Of a stretch of 64,000 nt of DNA, positions 20,498 to 33,600 are shown one piece after another (positions within the stretch are counted from its first letter, which is position 1; the number at the start of each line of letters is the position of its first letter). The notes beneath the pieces were generated by a model. The model searched no databases, was not told where the DNA came from, and was given only the letters and a program-made list of their open reading frames with translations. The translations under genes were made by a program, and so were the position numbers. The DNA is from Clarkia xantiana subsp. parviflora (lineage: Eukaryota; Streptophyta; Magnoliopsida; Myrtales; Onagraceae): positions 38,245,452 through 38,309,451 of the forward strand of contig JAPTYO010000002.1 in the NCBI GenBank assembly GCA_036873135.1. The letters run 5' to 3'.

Positions 20498-20787
20498 GGA
20501 TTCAATTTTGTCGAGGTAACAAAAGTGTCATTTTCCTTGTTCAATAACTGTAATGAATGGACAATTGTCTTGCTGCTTCATTAATTCATTGCCATTCCAA
20601 TGTTTACGTTCGCAATACAAGTAAAGTTGAATACATAGAGCTGCTGACGACAAACCAATGCCAACACCCAAAACTGCAAAGATTTCTTCAGGATTGAACA
20701 TCCTAAATGTACATGATTTATTCATAGTCAAAAGAATCGGAATTGAGCCAAATGAAGAACACCGATAAAACCAAACCATGAGATTTT
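20498..20787 (-). other. SCD1: Probable SCD1 3' UTR
   Basis: This is the stretch between the SCD1 stop codon and the flanking foldback element. A possible polyadenylation signal AATAAA (minus) is at 20722-20717, about 65 bp after the stop. Transcript ends cannot be fixed from the sequence alone. Confidence 0.4.
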
Positions 20788-22860
20788 TCAAATGTTGATG
20801 GTGGCATCCCACAGCCGAAGAAGTCCGTTACGACCCCCACTGCATATCCGTTTCCTCTCGAGGTCTGAAGCCACACACCGCACCTGAAAATATCAAATTA
20901 TAACGTTTTATTACGCGAGATACAGAAACAAGACAAGAATTTTTCACATGATACGTACCATGGCTACTGTTCTTTGAGGTGTTCGATAGAGTTGCCAACT
21001 AGGCATCTTCGAGCCAGTGGTGGAGAAGCCTAGTCTCTCTTGTGGCCGATGGAACAAAGACATTGAGTTGTCAGCTGCTCCAATCCCGAGCCAATGCTCC
21101 CCAGCATTTACCGACAATATTGCTGAGTTATGGATTGTTACACTCTTAACACATTTTATCCCCCCTGCAAATAATGATGATTATAGTGTTACTAAGCCAA
21201 TGATTTAATCGCCAAAACAAAAATCTTCGTTGAAATTTATTAGATACCTACCTTCATCTTTGTCCCAGAATCTGACCAGTCCATCACTTGAACCTGAAAA
21301 TGACCAAAGAGTTTAAGCACATAACTTTTCTTTTTTGTGTGGCTCTATTAAAGAGTCAGGTGCTGACCTGTAATGATGCCCCTGTCTGATGTGGAATATT
21401 CTACACAGAGGATTGGACCAGCATGGCATGCTACTACTGCATCACATGATCCACGGGAAACAGACCAAACTCGTGCTGTCCAATCATCACTTCCAGTTAC
21501 TACAGTGTCACCCACCATTCTGATGGACCTGAGAAGAGAGATATTGTGGTTGATTAAAGGTCTCTTAATAATTAGAGAGTGAAACAGCAGGATCAAAACA
21601 TCAAATCACCTGTTTCTTTTCCTCACCTTATCCATTTTGTATGGCCTGTAAGTTTGTGCATTTGCCTTCCAGCACGTATATCCCAGATGTTCGCAACTCT
21701 AAAACATATTTTTATAAGTTTATTAAACATATATATATCTATAACAATTGGTTGATCACTGAAGGAACAACTTACGCATCTCTTCCAGCAGCAGCTAAGA
21801 TCCCTGTAGAGTCATCGTATTCCATACACAAGATAGCACTGGAGCATCGACCAACAGTTGCCACACACGTGTCAGTTCTGACATCCCACATCTTCACGGT
21901 CCCATCGTGGGCTGCAGTTAGAACGCGCTCACCAGACAACATTCGAACGGCGCTAACCTATAAAGTATGAAACTCAAAGTTTGAATATCTCCAATTGAAT
22001 ATTGGTCCCAAAATATGTGACTCATTTAGAGATAAACATAAGCAGGGTTTTTTTTTTATAATCATAAAACCTGTGCATCGTGCCCTTTGAGTTCTTCTAG
22101 AAGCTGACATGTTTGTTTGTCCCAGACAATAACCGAGTGATCATCAGCTCCAGACACTATTTTACCTCTATCAGAACTTATCGAACGAACAGTGCTGCAG
22201 AGCAAGAGGGTTAAAACCTATCAATCGCTTATATCGCTAATAGTAAAACATTCAAATATTAATAAGATTTGTTCATTTGTATGTTAGAGAGAGAGAGACC
22301 CTGAATGTCCTTTTAGCGTTGACTTCAGTTCAGAACCCCGGAGACTGGGATCCCAGATTCTAACCTGCAGCGTTATAAGAAAATGCCAACTGTTGATAAT
22401 GGGAAAGAAAAAACAATACTTTGATTATGCAGAAATTGGTCCGACTCTGCTATAGAAAACACAACATTAACTCAGAAATTAACATCAAGATCATATAATA
22501 TTATATTGAAAAATGTGATCTTTGACACTTTCTCAACTTTAGAAATGCAATTCAGTCTGCTTTCTTATTCAGTAGAACTGCAACTGCCGATGAATGGAAA
22601 AAACTATTGGATAGACAGCTGATGGTGAAATAATTTAAATGGAAGAAAACAGCATTGACTTACAGTACAATCAGTGCTTCCACTTATAAAGAAACCAGCA
22701 TCTTCACGATCTCCCACAAGATCCCAGACCTCTCTCTTAGTAACACAGTGTAGTGAAGTAACAGCGCCACTGTGGCCCCTCAGTACACGGATACTAGTCT
22801 GCACCTTTTTCTGTGAAGTAGAAGATGGATCTTGTCTGCGGGGAGATCCATTTTCTGTCA
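20788..22860 (-). other. SCD1: WD40 repeat module of SCD1 (exons 23-31)
   Basis: Residues about 850-1206. Repeats are visible as GH...WD pairs: [122 protein letters not shown]; and the final [11 protein letters not shown]. That is about seven or eight blades, enough for one beta-propeller. Exon boundaries do not coincide with blades. Confidence 0.9.
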
Positions 22861-24633
22861 CTGCATTACAAATGAATATTGCCTCGCTGACACTATAGGA
22901 GAAAAAGCCAATGAATATGCAATTAAGATAACATCAGAAACATGTACCGGAAGCACCATTATCAGAAGTCCATTTACGAACACGGCTAAATGAATTTGTC
23001 CTTGCACTTGTGTCTTTGCTGAACATACTTTGCACCCAACTTCTTCCAACACCAGCAGCCTCAGCAGCTTGTTGATGCTCATCTGATTCTTTAGATCCCG
23101 GAGATAATAAACCTTGTGATGACACAGACTGTGCTTTCACAGAAGATATCCCCCAATAACCAACACGTACTTGCTGAATATGTGACAAGAATCCTCTGAT
23201 CTTAATCTGTGCAAAAAACAACGAGAAGAGAAATTTCAGAACTTGATCACTTGATCAATGCAATGGATTTAGTTTCTTCCTGTGGAAAATGGATAGCTAT
23301 GCCATGACCGGATCAAGAGCTGTGATGATTATATCATTTAAACTGTGCCTATAGTAGAATAACGACCTAAATGAATGATGTTAAAGTAATGATAAAATCA
23401 GTATTTACTAAGTACACAGCCATATTATAATCTACATATAGCAGCATTGAGAAAATTTCACTTCCCTTGAGAAAAGCTACAAAGTCAAAGAAGAAATTTA
23501 GAAGTATACTTACAAACTGCTTGAATCCGACTTTCTGTTTTTCTGCTATTGTCTCAATAATGTGCCAAGCATCAATGTCCGGAAGACCAAGTCCAGCCTA
23601 CAGAGCAAGGAAGATACATGACTCATGCTCACAAGTCAGACGATACAGAAGAGATTAAAAAGAATATTACCATGTGTGATGCTACTACAATTAGCTGGGT
23701 TGAAACCTGTGTTGCATAGCTGGACGTTCTGAAAAATAGACTCGCTTTAGTAAGCATCATATTCCATTTTTAAAACTAATCGCCATGTTAAATTTTTTGA
23801 AGGTTGTGATGATTCATATGAGAGATAATTAAGATAAAGAAGGAAACAAAACATAGAGAAACATATATCTATTCTTTATTTTTTGGCCAAAAAAACAGGG
23901 AGCTTGTGGTCAAAAAAACATATATCTATTCATTCATTCAGTTTCCCTTCCAAATACGAGCTTGTGGTCCGGAAGATTAGTTGATGCAAACAGGGATGAA
24001 GCCAGGATTTTTGTCCAGGGGACAAGAATTGAACTAATAGCAAATAAATAAAATAAATAAATCAAGGGGCAAATGTATAGTTTTAAGGTTAATAACTAAA
24101 AAACTGTCCAAGGTTTACCCTATGTTAAAGGTAGGTGTCTGAAGTTTCAAATGTTAAACTGTTGTGTCCAAGGTTTCAATTTTGTTAAAATGTGGTGTCT
24201 CGATGTGATTACTTTAGAGAAGTCAATTCCGATGAAGCCAACTGTCAAATTGGAGCTCCCATACATACTCCATTCTCGTCATATTGCCGGGACCGTCACC
24301 TAAGAAGCTGACCACATCCGCGCAAGTAAATTCCGCTCCGTTGTCGTTGGAAATCGCTCCACACCTCTGCTAGAAACCTTTTTTTTTTATGTTCAACTAT
24401 TGGGTGAAATTTGACGATTTTGTGAAAATGAGTGATGGATTATGAGTGGGTGAGTGGGTTGATGAAAATGATTTAAGGGAAATGAAAAGACACGCGGAGA
24501 CACCAAATTTCATCAATAATGAAACTTGGGACAGTCCATTTTAACATTTCAAACTTCAGACACCTACTTTTAACATAGGGTAAACCTTGGACAGTTTTTT
24601 AGCTATTAACCCTAGTTTTAAAGGCCCAAACTG

Positions 24634-24668
<35 letters not shown>

Positions 24669-27600
24669 ATTTTTAAGGTAAAAAATACACATTACAAAAA
24701 GTTGAAGAGGGCAATTCCCCCCTCAACCCTACATAAATTCGTCCCTGGATGCAAACACCCTTAATTCAAGAAAGCGCTCGAGAAGATTAACTATTTATAC
24801 TATATATGAATGCTATAAAAAGTCGCAAAGAGGAAAAAAGACTGCTCGATAGATATTCTTACGTGGCTGACGATCGTTCCATGAGATAATCAAAATAACC
24901 TTCCCAAAACCTACAGGAAATTATTTGGAACATACTGATATGAGCACTAAATATTGAAAAAATCCAAACATGCTATATTACCAAGACAGACAAACCTCAA
25001 CTCCTCCCATATAGATAGAGATATAAGATGGCGTTGGATGAAGTCCGGAACATTGTTGGCATCTTTTTTATACATTTCAGCAGAAACTTCTAGGGCATCT
25101 CTGATAGTCAATATATCATTTCGAGAGGTTGCACGACTTACTGCTGTTTTCAGCTACGTAGAACATAATCCACACTCAGACAGGAAATAGGCAAAAAGAA
25201 ACCAAAGAGCACACATGAAAAGTTGGTCAGGGAATCTCAAAGAATTGGTTCACCGATATGATTTTGCATTAATCATTCTTTTATGGCTTTACTTACCAAT
25301 TCTTTGACTGCTATAAATTGCTCATCCGTCAATCTACAATCCCATCCCTGAAATCATGACTCGGCAAACAAATGAGCTACTGAGTATATTGAACTTGTAG
25401 TCAAAGCATGAGTATGTAATACGTACTTCATGGATGTGTTCCCTAATACATTCGACAAAGCCACTACCACCAATACCCTCAGCATCAGATTCAATCAAAG
25501 CTGAAACAACAAAAGTTGCATGAAACATGTTTGAGTTAAAGACATAACTTAGAATGTCCAGGCTTTCAGCAAAAGAACAATGGCTATAAAAAACAGTGCT
25601 ACTACCAAGAATGGTCCCATATTCAAATGAAGAGAGAGGATCATCAGTTGTTTCCAACTTTAAGAGTCGCAGCCATAGTCCCTGATTGTCAAAGTAACTC
25701 ATTAGCTCAAAGTATAGAAGATTGTATAAGTAAAATAATATTGCCATGTACAAACATTTTATCAGTAGCGCAAAATATCCGAATTGTTTTAGTTATTTCT
25801 AGTTCTAAGGGAGGAACAACTGAAAGATGCAAGAACCAAGGTCTCCTCTTCCAAGGGTGATGCAGATCTAACCAAGAACATGACATGGTTGACAAAAACT
25901 GATAGAAAAAGGCTGCTTGGGAATGTATGCAATAATTTTAAAACTAAACACAACAAATGAGGGACCAAATAAAAGAGGGCATCAATCACGTTAATTCGTT
26001 GCAATCTGGTACCAGTGATGCATGAAGGCACCAAAAAGAGGAGAGATGGCATAGAAGGCTAATACTTGAAGGGATCAAATATTTTCAGAAAGGAATAGAT
26101 TAACCTAGAAAGGGGAAGAGAATAAGTACTCTGAATGTTGATGCTGTTCCGAAATTAAATGTTATCGATTCAACAATTTACAAGCCAGAAAAATAGCAAA
26201 AACAAAATTCGCTCACAATGCATACACAGCAAGTATGACGAAATATATAATTTGCAAGAAGAAGTCCTTAAGATTCAATGATACAAGACACTAGAGAAGA
26301 AATGTTTTACCTGAAGCTTAACTTTTATGTCCAGTACCATGAGTTCTCTCTCAGCCTATCACGTCAAATTAATAAAAATCATTTGAATAACATTACAGAT
26401 TGAGCTATAGGAGGTAACGAATAACTTACAGCCCTCTCCGATTCATGTTTTGGATCTTTCACGACCAACAGAGAAGGTGAGCTGATAAAACAGAACAGGA
26501 TTCAGTTACTCATGCTACCATAATTAGGTTATAAACATTGCAACCAAGAATCTACGGTGTTACTAGCTAGGACCAGGTATTAATTTCTGATATCAGTTTC
26601 TGTTATACCTAGTAGAAAGATTTGCTTCAAAACTTCTGTTTACTGCCTCAAGAATCTGCTTTCTCTTCTGCTCCTGTTCTTCTGTTCTAATGTTAGTAGG
26701 AAACCTGTCATAAATGTATTTTGCCCCAGACCCTGAAAATAGAACAGAATGAAAATCTTGTAGCCTGAAAATCATAAGTTGGTTCATGAAACGAATGGAT
26801 CGATGGGTAAAACTTGTAAGCCAAGAAGATAATTGTATCACTTTCTTTCTGACTGTGGCTAAGCCGAAATCAATTGGGGCTCAAAATCATATGCTTGATT
26901 TAGACCCTTGGTTCAAAATGGTGGCTTATCCATGGGCAATGCTGATTTTCATAAATCGAACGTGATTAAGATCTATCTAGTAAAATCTATAACCAAAATT
27001 TTGGGGTCAAGTCAAGCATAGTAAATAGCTTGTCTGGACTCAACTTAGCATTAGAGCATTGACAAGTACAGATAGCATATAGAGGGCTCATCTTCACCTG
27101 ATGTTCCACCATCAGAATCAGAAATAGTTATAATTTCAGGCTCTGTAAAAGAGGATGGAAAAATGGAAGTAGGATTTTGGCCTCTTCCAATTGCGTCCTG
27201 TAACTTGTCTAGAAGATTCATGACATTTTCATCAGAGCCAAGACCTCTCTCCAAGTAATCTATGAAACCCTGAGACTCCAAAAACTGTGTGATCTGCATC
27301 CATAGAATTATGGCTGTAAGAAAAACTTAAAGAAGAGCTTCTTTGTTCAGCTGTTCCACGTATATTATGGATTATACAGAGCATATAAGTATACAGCATC
27401 ACTGACAGAAAATGAACCCCGTTCTATGCATAAGCTAGTGGATTAAAACAACAAGTACAAACAATTACCATAGGCCCAGGTGGTTCGTTGGTAGAGCGAG
27501 AGCGTTTTCTCAAAAATGCTTGATTGTTGAAAACTTGTGTTGCTGAAATTTCCTGAAAATTCAAGGAGCATAGATGTTGCAGTTTTATTGAAGGAATATA

Positions 27601-30600
27601 CGTACATGAGCAGATATAAACACAGGTTCCATACAATGAAATTGCGGTATCCACTTAGCAGTGAAGCAAAGAACTTCAGGAAAATCAACCTACAATCGAT
27701 CAATTCAACCAATATAATTTTCCATCTATAAATTAGATCATAAATGTAGAGAACATTATAAGAAACAAAACCTAGCAGTACAAGAATGTAATAGGTTTCC
27801 ATGTTTTCTACGACAAAAGTATGCTCGGGATATTTATACTACTGCAGAAAAGAGAAATTTAAAGGGCTAACTCAATAGAACCATCATCACCTGAGCTGAA
27901 GATCGTGCTCATCTCCCCATGGCTTACTACCTAATTTAGTGTACTGTTGACACGAAGCACTAAAATCAGCCTTCATGAGATCAATTCCAACAACATTAGG
28001 ATGCAAGAGCTTTGAGATTTCATCACGCAGAGCACTTAGCTCCGGCTCTGGAATTGGAGGTATGTCCTCTGTTGTGGTGATTCGGTTGTACTCAAGCTCA
28101 ACAACAACTACCTAGAAAAGTAAGAAGGAAAATTAGGGCCTAACATCGGTAGGAAACTAAAAAACATTCTAAATTGTATAAGTTATATAGTGACATCGTA
28201 CCATCCTCCCAGAACTAATTACAAACTTTAGTTATGAATCTTGATTATTTACAGTGAGAAGTAACTCATTAGACCGTTAAATGGGAATGAAGGAAAACAG
28301 ACAAAGTTTCCATTTCTCTACCCAAAGAAAATTCCATTTAAATGAAGGACTAAGATGGTGTTATTCCTTGGTACGTAAAAATTTAGAGTTTCACATAATA
28401 TCTTATGATGATCAATATGATAAAGACTTTCTGTTCTGTAAAGTGTAAACTATATTTTACAGCTGAGAATTTTCCACTAACTTCATCAGTTGCTTTTCTT
28501 CACCTTAGTGTCTGGTGGTGTCTCTTTTTTAGAAATGATACAAACATTTTTGACTAATGGTACAAACATCAAATTAACCTGATTAACATAGCCAAAAGAA
28601 TAAAGTTGTTAAATGACAATTGTTAGGGGACAACTTACACCATCCATGGTTAGAAGGGATGTATCAACACCTGAATGTAGCCCCATCATATATGGTGTTG
28701 GTGCATCAATATAGTCCACTCCACTGAAAAATAGCAATGGAATGTACACGTGCTTCAGAAAAAGAAAGATGCAGTGATCAGATGACAGCAAACCAAGATA
28801 GAAAAATGAAGTATGTACATAATTGCCCCCACAATTTAATTGGAAGAGGAATCCAAGACAAGAGCTGTATTATGAAAGGACAACTAGAAGAAAACTTAGA
28901 GTACAAGCATGATTCATGCATTTTGCTACACTAAAAGAAGCATAAACAAGTAAAACATAAATATGAGTCTTACCTGCCATCTAAATGGATATATTAAATG
29001 GCAAATGGATTCTGATACAAGCGTTAAAAGTGAATACCTGTAACAAAAAATATATATTTATTCTTCCAGGCAAGGAATGATTTCATCTTATTGTTTATAA
29101 ATATGTCAAATAGAAAGCAAAAAATAAAAAGATGAGCATATGAAAGAACAGAATCATATCAAAGAGAGTTCTAAGGGCAAAATCAACTTATCCATAACCA
29201 TATGAAATACATAGGGGAAACTGTATCTCTGAATAACCTCAGCCCTATTTTCCAGGATAAGCTAATCTAGAAGTTAACTCCTAGTTTCTAGCCATAGCAG
29301 TGAAAGATCGAAAACAGAAGCTATTGCCGCGTGCAACTGATGAATAGATGATGTTGCTCATACTAATGGAAGAATATTGATAACAAATCGTTGAAAGAGG
29401 TAAAGATTGGCTTTATATCAGGAAGTTGTTTAGGCAAAATGTAGAGCCGCAAATAAAGTTAAAGATGTGATGCAACAAATGGAAGAAATAGAAAATGTGG
29501 AGGTAGATCAAATGGCTATGATACCAATTGTTATAGACCTAAGGACTGAATAGATCCAACAAGGTCATAGAATAAGAAAGAGAATAACAAGAGATTAGAG
29601 AGAAAAAATGGGCCAGAAGAGTAGTGTTACGAGAGATAAAATAGAAAAAGGTAATTCTTTTGATTAATTACAGTTACTCATTCAATTCGACCACCCTTAT
29701 ATATAGTGTTCTAGACCAACCCTGCTATCTACCAAATGCCTCGTTTACATTTTGCACCAACTCTTCAACCATATGCTAATGTTTCCAACAATTTGCACTC
29801 CACGGGAGAATAGAAAAGAGCAGTTTCAACTTGACTTTAATAACATTGATGAGAACATTAAAAGCCATGTCATCATGATGCTATTAGTCAAACTCGAGAA
29901 AATATAAAAGTTTGTATAAAATGTATAGTTACATACTTGTCGGATCGAAGTAGAATCCTCCTTTCCAGTAGCACAGCTGTAAATAGCTTGATTAGATTGT
30001 CGATATCCAGGCATCGAACGAGGGGCTCAAATGAAACCTGCAATGATCATCATCATCATCACCATCTTAAATTCCTATTTTAGCTTGCTGACAGCAGAAT
30101 CTAGATAAGAATGAGAGGCCATGATAACATACCTCGGCATGAGGGAGAGCCTCAATTGGAGGTGCCACCACAGAAAGCAAGCAATTCTCAATTGCAAACA
30201 GGACGCGGTCCTTTCCAGGAGTGGGCAGAGGAACATTAGACACCATAGATGCTATAACATCCCACAGTGGCTTGCTGAAATATTTAGCAATCTGAAATCA
30301 TTAGATGAAAACAAAAATGATAACAATAATAATAATACTCAGTAAATACATGGACAAAAGTAAAAGCATATGCTCTGCTTCAAGTCAAAAATAGAACAGG
30401 TTTTGTTCAGCTTAGTTAATTAAGTTTTTATTGGAAATTATATTACCTGCTTCCACTAGGAGAAAAGCACAGCGCATATATCTCCTCCAGTGCATTCCTG
30501 ATTACTTTAAAGCTAGGAGACCGTGAAACCAAACATATACATTTATCAGCATATGAGTTGGCAGGAATGCGATAAGCTTCGGCAATATCCTCACTAACTG

Positions 30601-33600
30601 GATCACGAAAAGCAATACAGCTGACATAAATTTTGGATCCATCTCCATCTGCAAGAGAGTTACACCAGAGCGTCACCAAAAGCTTCTCAATGAATCAATC
30701 TGTAACAACAGCTAGAGGTTGTGTTAGTAAGGGAATAAATGGTAGTAACAACTAAAATAAAAGCTTCTTCACCTTTTCAAGAAAAACAAAAACAAAATAT
30801 CAAATAATCCTTCACTTACAATTTAGAGAGCTGTTATTCCTCGACACATCTAGGGTTGAGCAGAGACTTATATATATAGTGTAGATCCTTATCCTTAATG
30901 ATAGCAATAATATCTCTATCTCTAACACTCCCCCTCAAGCTGGAGCATACATATCATGTGTACCAAGCTTGCTACAAATATACTGACTCCGAGAGCCACC
31001 AAGGGCTTTAGTGAGAATATCAGCTAGTTGATTACTAGAACTAACAGATTCGGTGGCAATTATCTTGGAGACGATCTTCTCGCGGATAAAGTGGCAGTCG
31101 ACTTCTATATGTTTGGTTCTCTCATGGAAGACTGGATTTGAGGCTATGTGTAGAGCTGCTTGGTTGTCACAATAAAGTTTCATTGGTTTATTATCTCCAA
31201 TCCTCAACTCTTGAAGAAGTTGTTTGACCCAAAGAAGCTCACACGTACCAACTGCCATGGCCCTATACTCTGCTTCAGCACTAGAACGAGCAACAACGTT
31301 CTGTTTCTTACTTTTCCACGATATTAGATTTCCTCCGAGAAAGACACAATAACCAGACGTAGACCTTCTGTCTACTGGACAACCTGCCCAATCAGCATCA
31401 GTGTAAGCCACCACTTCAGTGTTTCCTTTATCTTTATATATCAACCCTTGACCTGGAGCCTTCTTGACATATCGAAGTATTCGCATCACCGCTTGCCAGT
31501 GTTCAACACATGGAGATTGCATGAATTGGCTGACCACCCCTACTGCAAACGAGATGTCTGGTCTAGTGATAGTGAGATAGACCAATTTGCCCACCAATCT
31601 TCTATATCTTTCAGGGTTATCAAATAACTCCCCCTGATTCGGAAGTAGTTTACTATTCGGATCCATGGGACTATCAACAGGTCTACAATCCAACATGCCC
31701 GTTTCTTCAAGAATATCTAGTGCATACTTCCTTTGAGAAATGCAAATATCATTCGTTGATTGAGCAACTTCAATTCCAAGGAAATATTTAAGACTCCCTA
31801 AATCTTTGGTCTGGAAGTGACTGAATAAGTGCGTCTTCAGCTGTTTAATCTTCTCATGATCGCTCCCAGTAATAATAATGTCATCGACATAGACGATTAG
31901 ATACACGCAGAGACCAGAGGAAGAGTGTGAGTAGAAGACATAATGGTCAGTTTCACTCCGACTCATCCCAAATTTCTGAATAACAGAGCTGAATTTTCCA
32001 AACCAGGCCCGTGGTGATTGCTTGAGTCCATATAAAGAGCGATGCAGCTTACAAACAAGTCCTGACTCCCCCTGAGCAACAAATCCAGGTGGTTGCTCCA
32101 TATAAATCTCTTCTTCAAGCTCTCCATGAAGGAATGCGTTTTTAATATCTAACTGATGCAATGGCCAATGCTGGATAGCTGCAATAGAGAGAAGTAACCG
32201 TACAGAAGGAATCTTTGCTACGGGAGAAAACGTATCCCCATAATCTAGACCATAAACTTGAGTATAGCCTTTGGCCACAAGACGTGCTTTAAGGCGGTCA
32301 ATTTGACCATCAGCTCCAACTTTGATAGCAAACACCCATCTACAACCAACAGTTTTCTTTTCCGGCGGCAATCGAACCAAATCCCATGTACCACTTTGCT
32401 CCAATGCCTGCATCTCATCAATCATGGCTTGCTTCCATCCGGGATGAGCAAGCGCCTCACGAACAGTTTTGGGAATAGTAACGGAAGACAATGATGAAAC
32501 AAAAGCAAAGTGGGATGGAGAAAGCCGATGAAAACTCAAAAAGTTATAAATAGGATGAGTGTTACGAGTGGATGTACTTCCCTTTCGAAGGGCAATGGGC
32601 AACTCTTCGGATGAGTCAGGCTGGTCTGTAGTCGGTTCAGACACTCGAGATGGAGTAGGAACTGTAGAGGTCTCTATTGCAGTAGACTGTCTCTGTCGAC
32701 GTTGATATTGAAGAAGAGGCAGTAGACTGTCTCTGTCGACGTTGATATTGAAGAAGAGGCGGTGGATCAACCGATGAAGATGGAACTTCTATCACAACGG
32801 AAGGAGATTGTGGAGCCTCTGACACAAGTGGAGGAGAGGGACGCATTTCTGACACAATCGGAGATGGAGTTTGTATCGGAAATGATGGTGGACTCATGAT
32901 AGGAAGTGATAACAAATCCAGTGTAGATGATGACTCGGCTATGGAAAGAGGGAAATATGGCGTGTCTTCAAAGAATGTGACATCCGCGGACATATAGTAT
33001 CGGTTCTTGATCGGAGAATAACAACGATATCCTTTCTGCAACCTGGAATATCCTAAAAAAACGCACTTGATGGCACGTGCAGCAAGTTTGTCAAGTCCTG
33101 GAGAAAGATCATGAACATAGCAGGTAGAGCCAAATACACGGGGGTTCACATGAAATAATGGTTTCTTGGGAAACATAATAGAGTATGGAACTTTATTACC
33201 AAGGGAAGACGAAGGCATTCTGTTTATCAAATGACAAGCTGTTAAAACAGCATCACCCCAATAACGGACTGGCACATTTTTATGGAGCAATAATGTGCGT
33301 GCAGTATCAATCAGATGCCTGTTTTTTCGTTCGGCAATACCATTTTGTTGCGGTGTATGAGGACATGTGGACTGATGTAGAATTCCATGTTGACTCAGAA
33401 ATGATGAAAACGTTCCCGAGAAATATTCTCTTGCATTATCACTGCGAAGAATTTTGACTTTTTTACCAAACTGTGTCTGAATTTCAGCAAAAAAGGACTG
33501 GAATATAGGAAATAGCTCGGAACGTTCTTTCATTAAATATATCCAAGTGCAGCGGGAGAATTCATCGATGAAAGTGACGAAGTACTTATACCCAGCATGG

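Noticed and set aside
27443..27802. 119-codon minus-strand ORF as a separate gene
   Set aside because: It reads through SCD1 exon 9, the following intron and exon 10 in mixed frames; the spliced model explains it.
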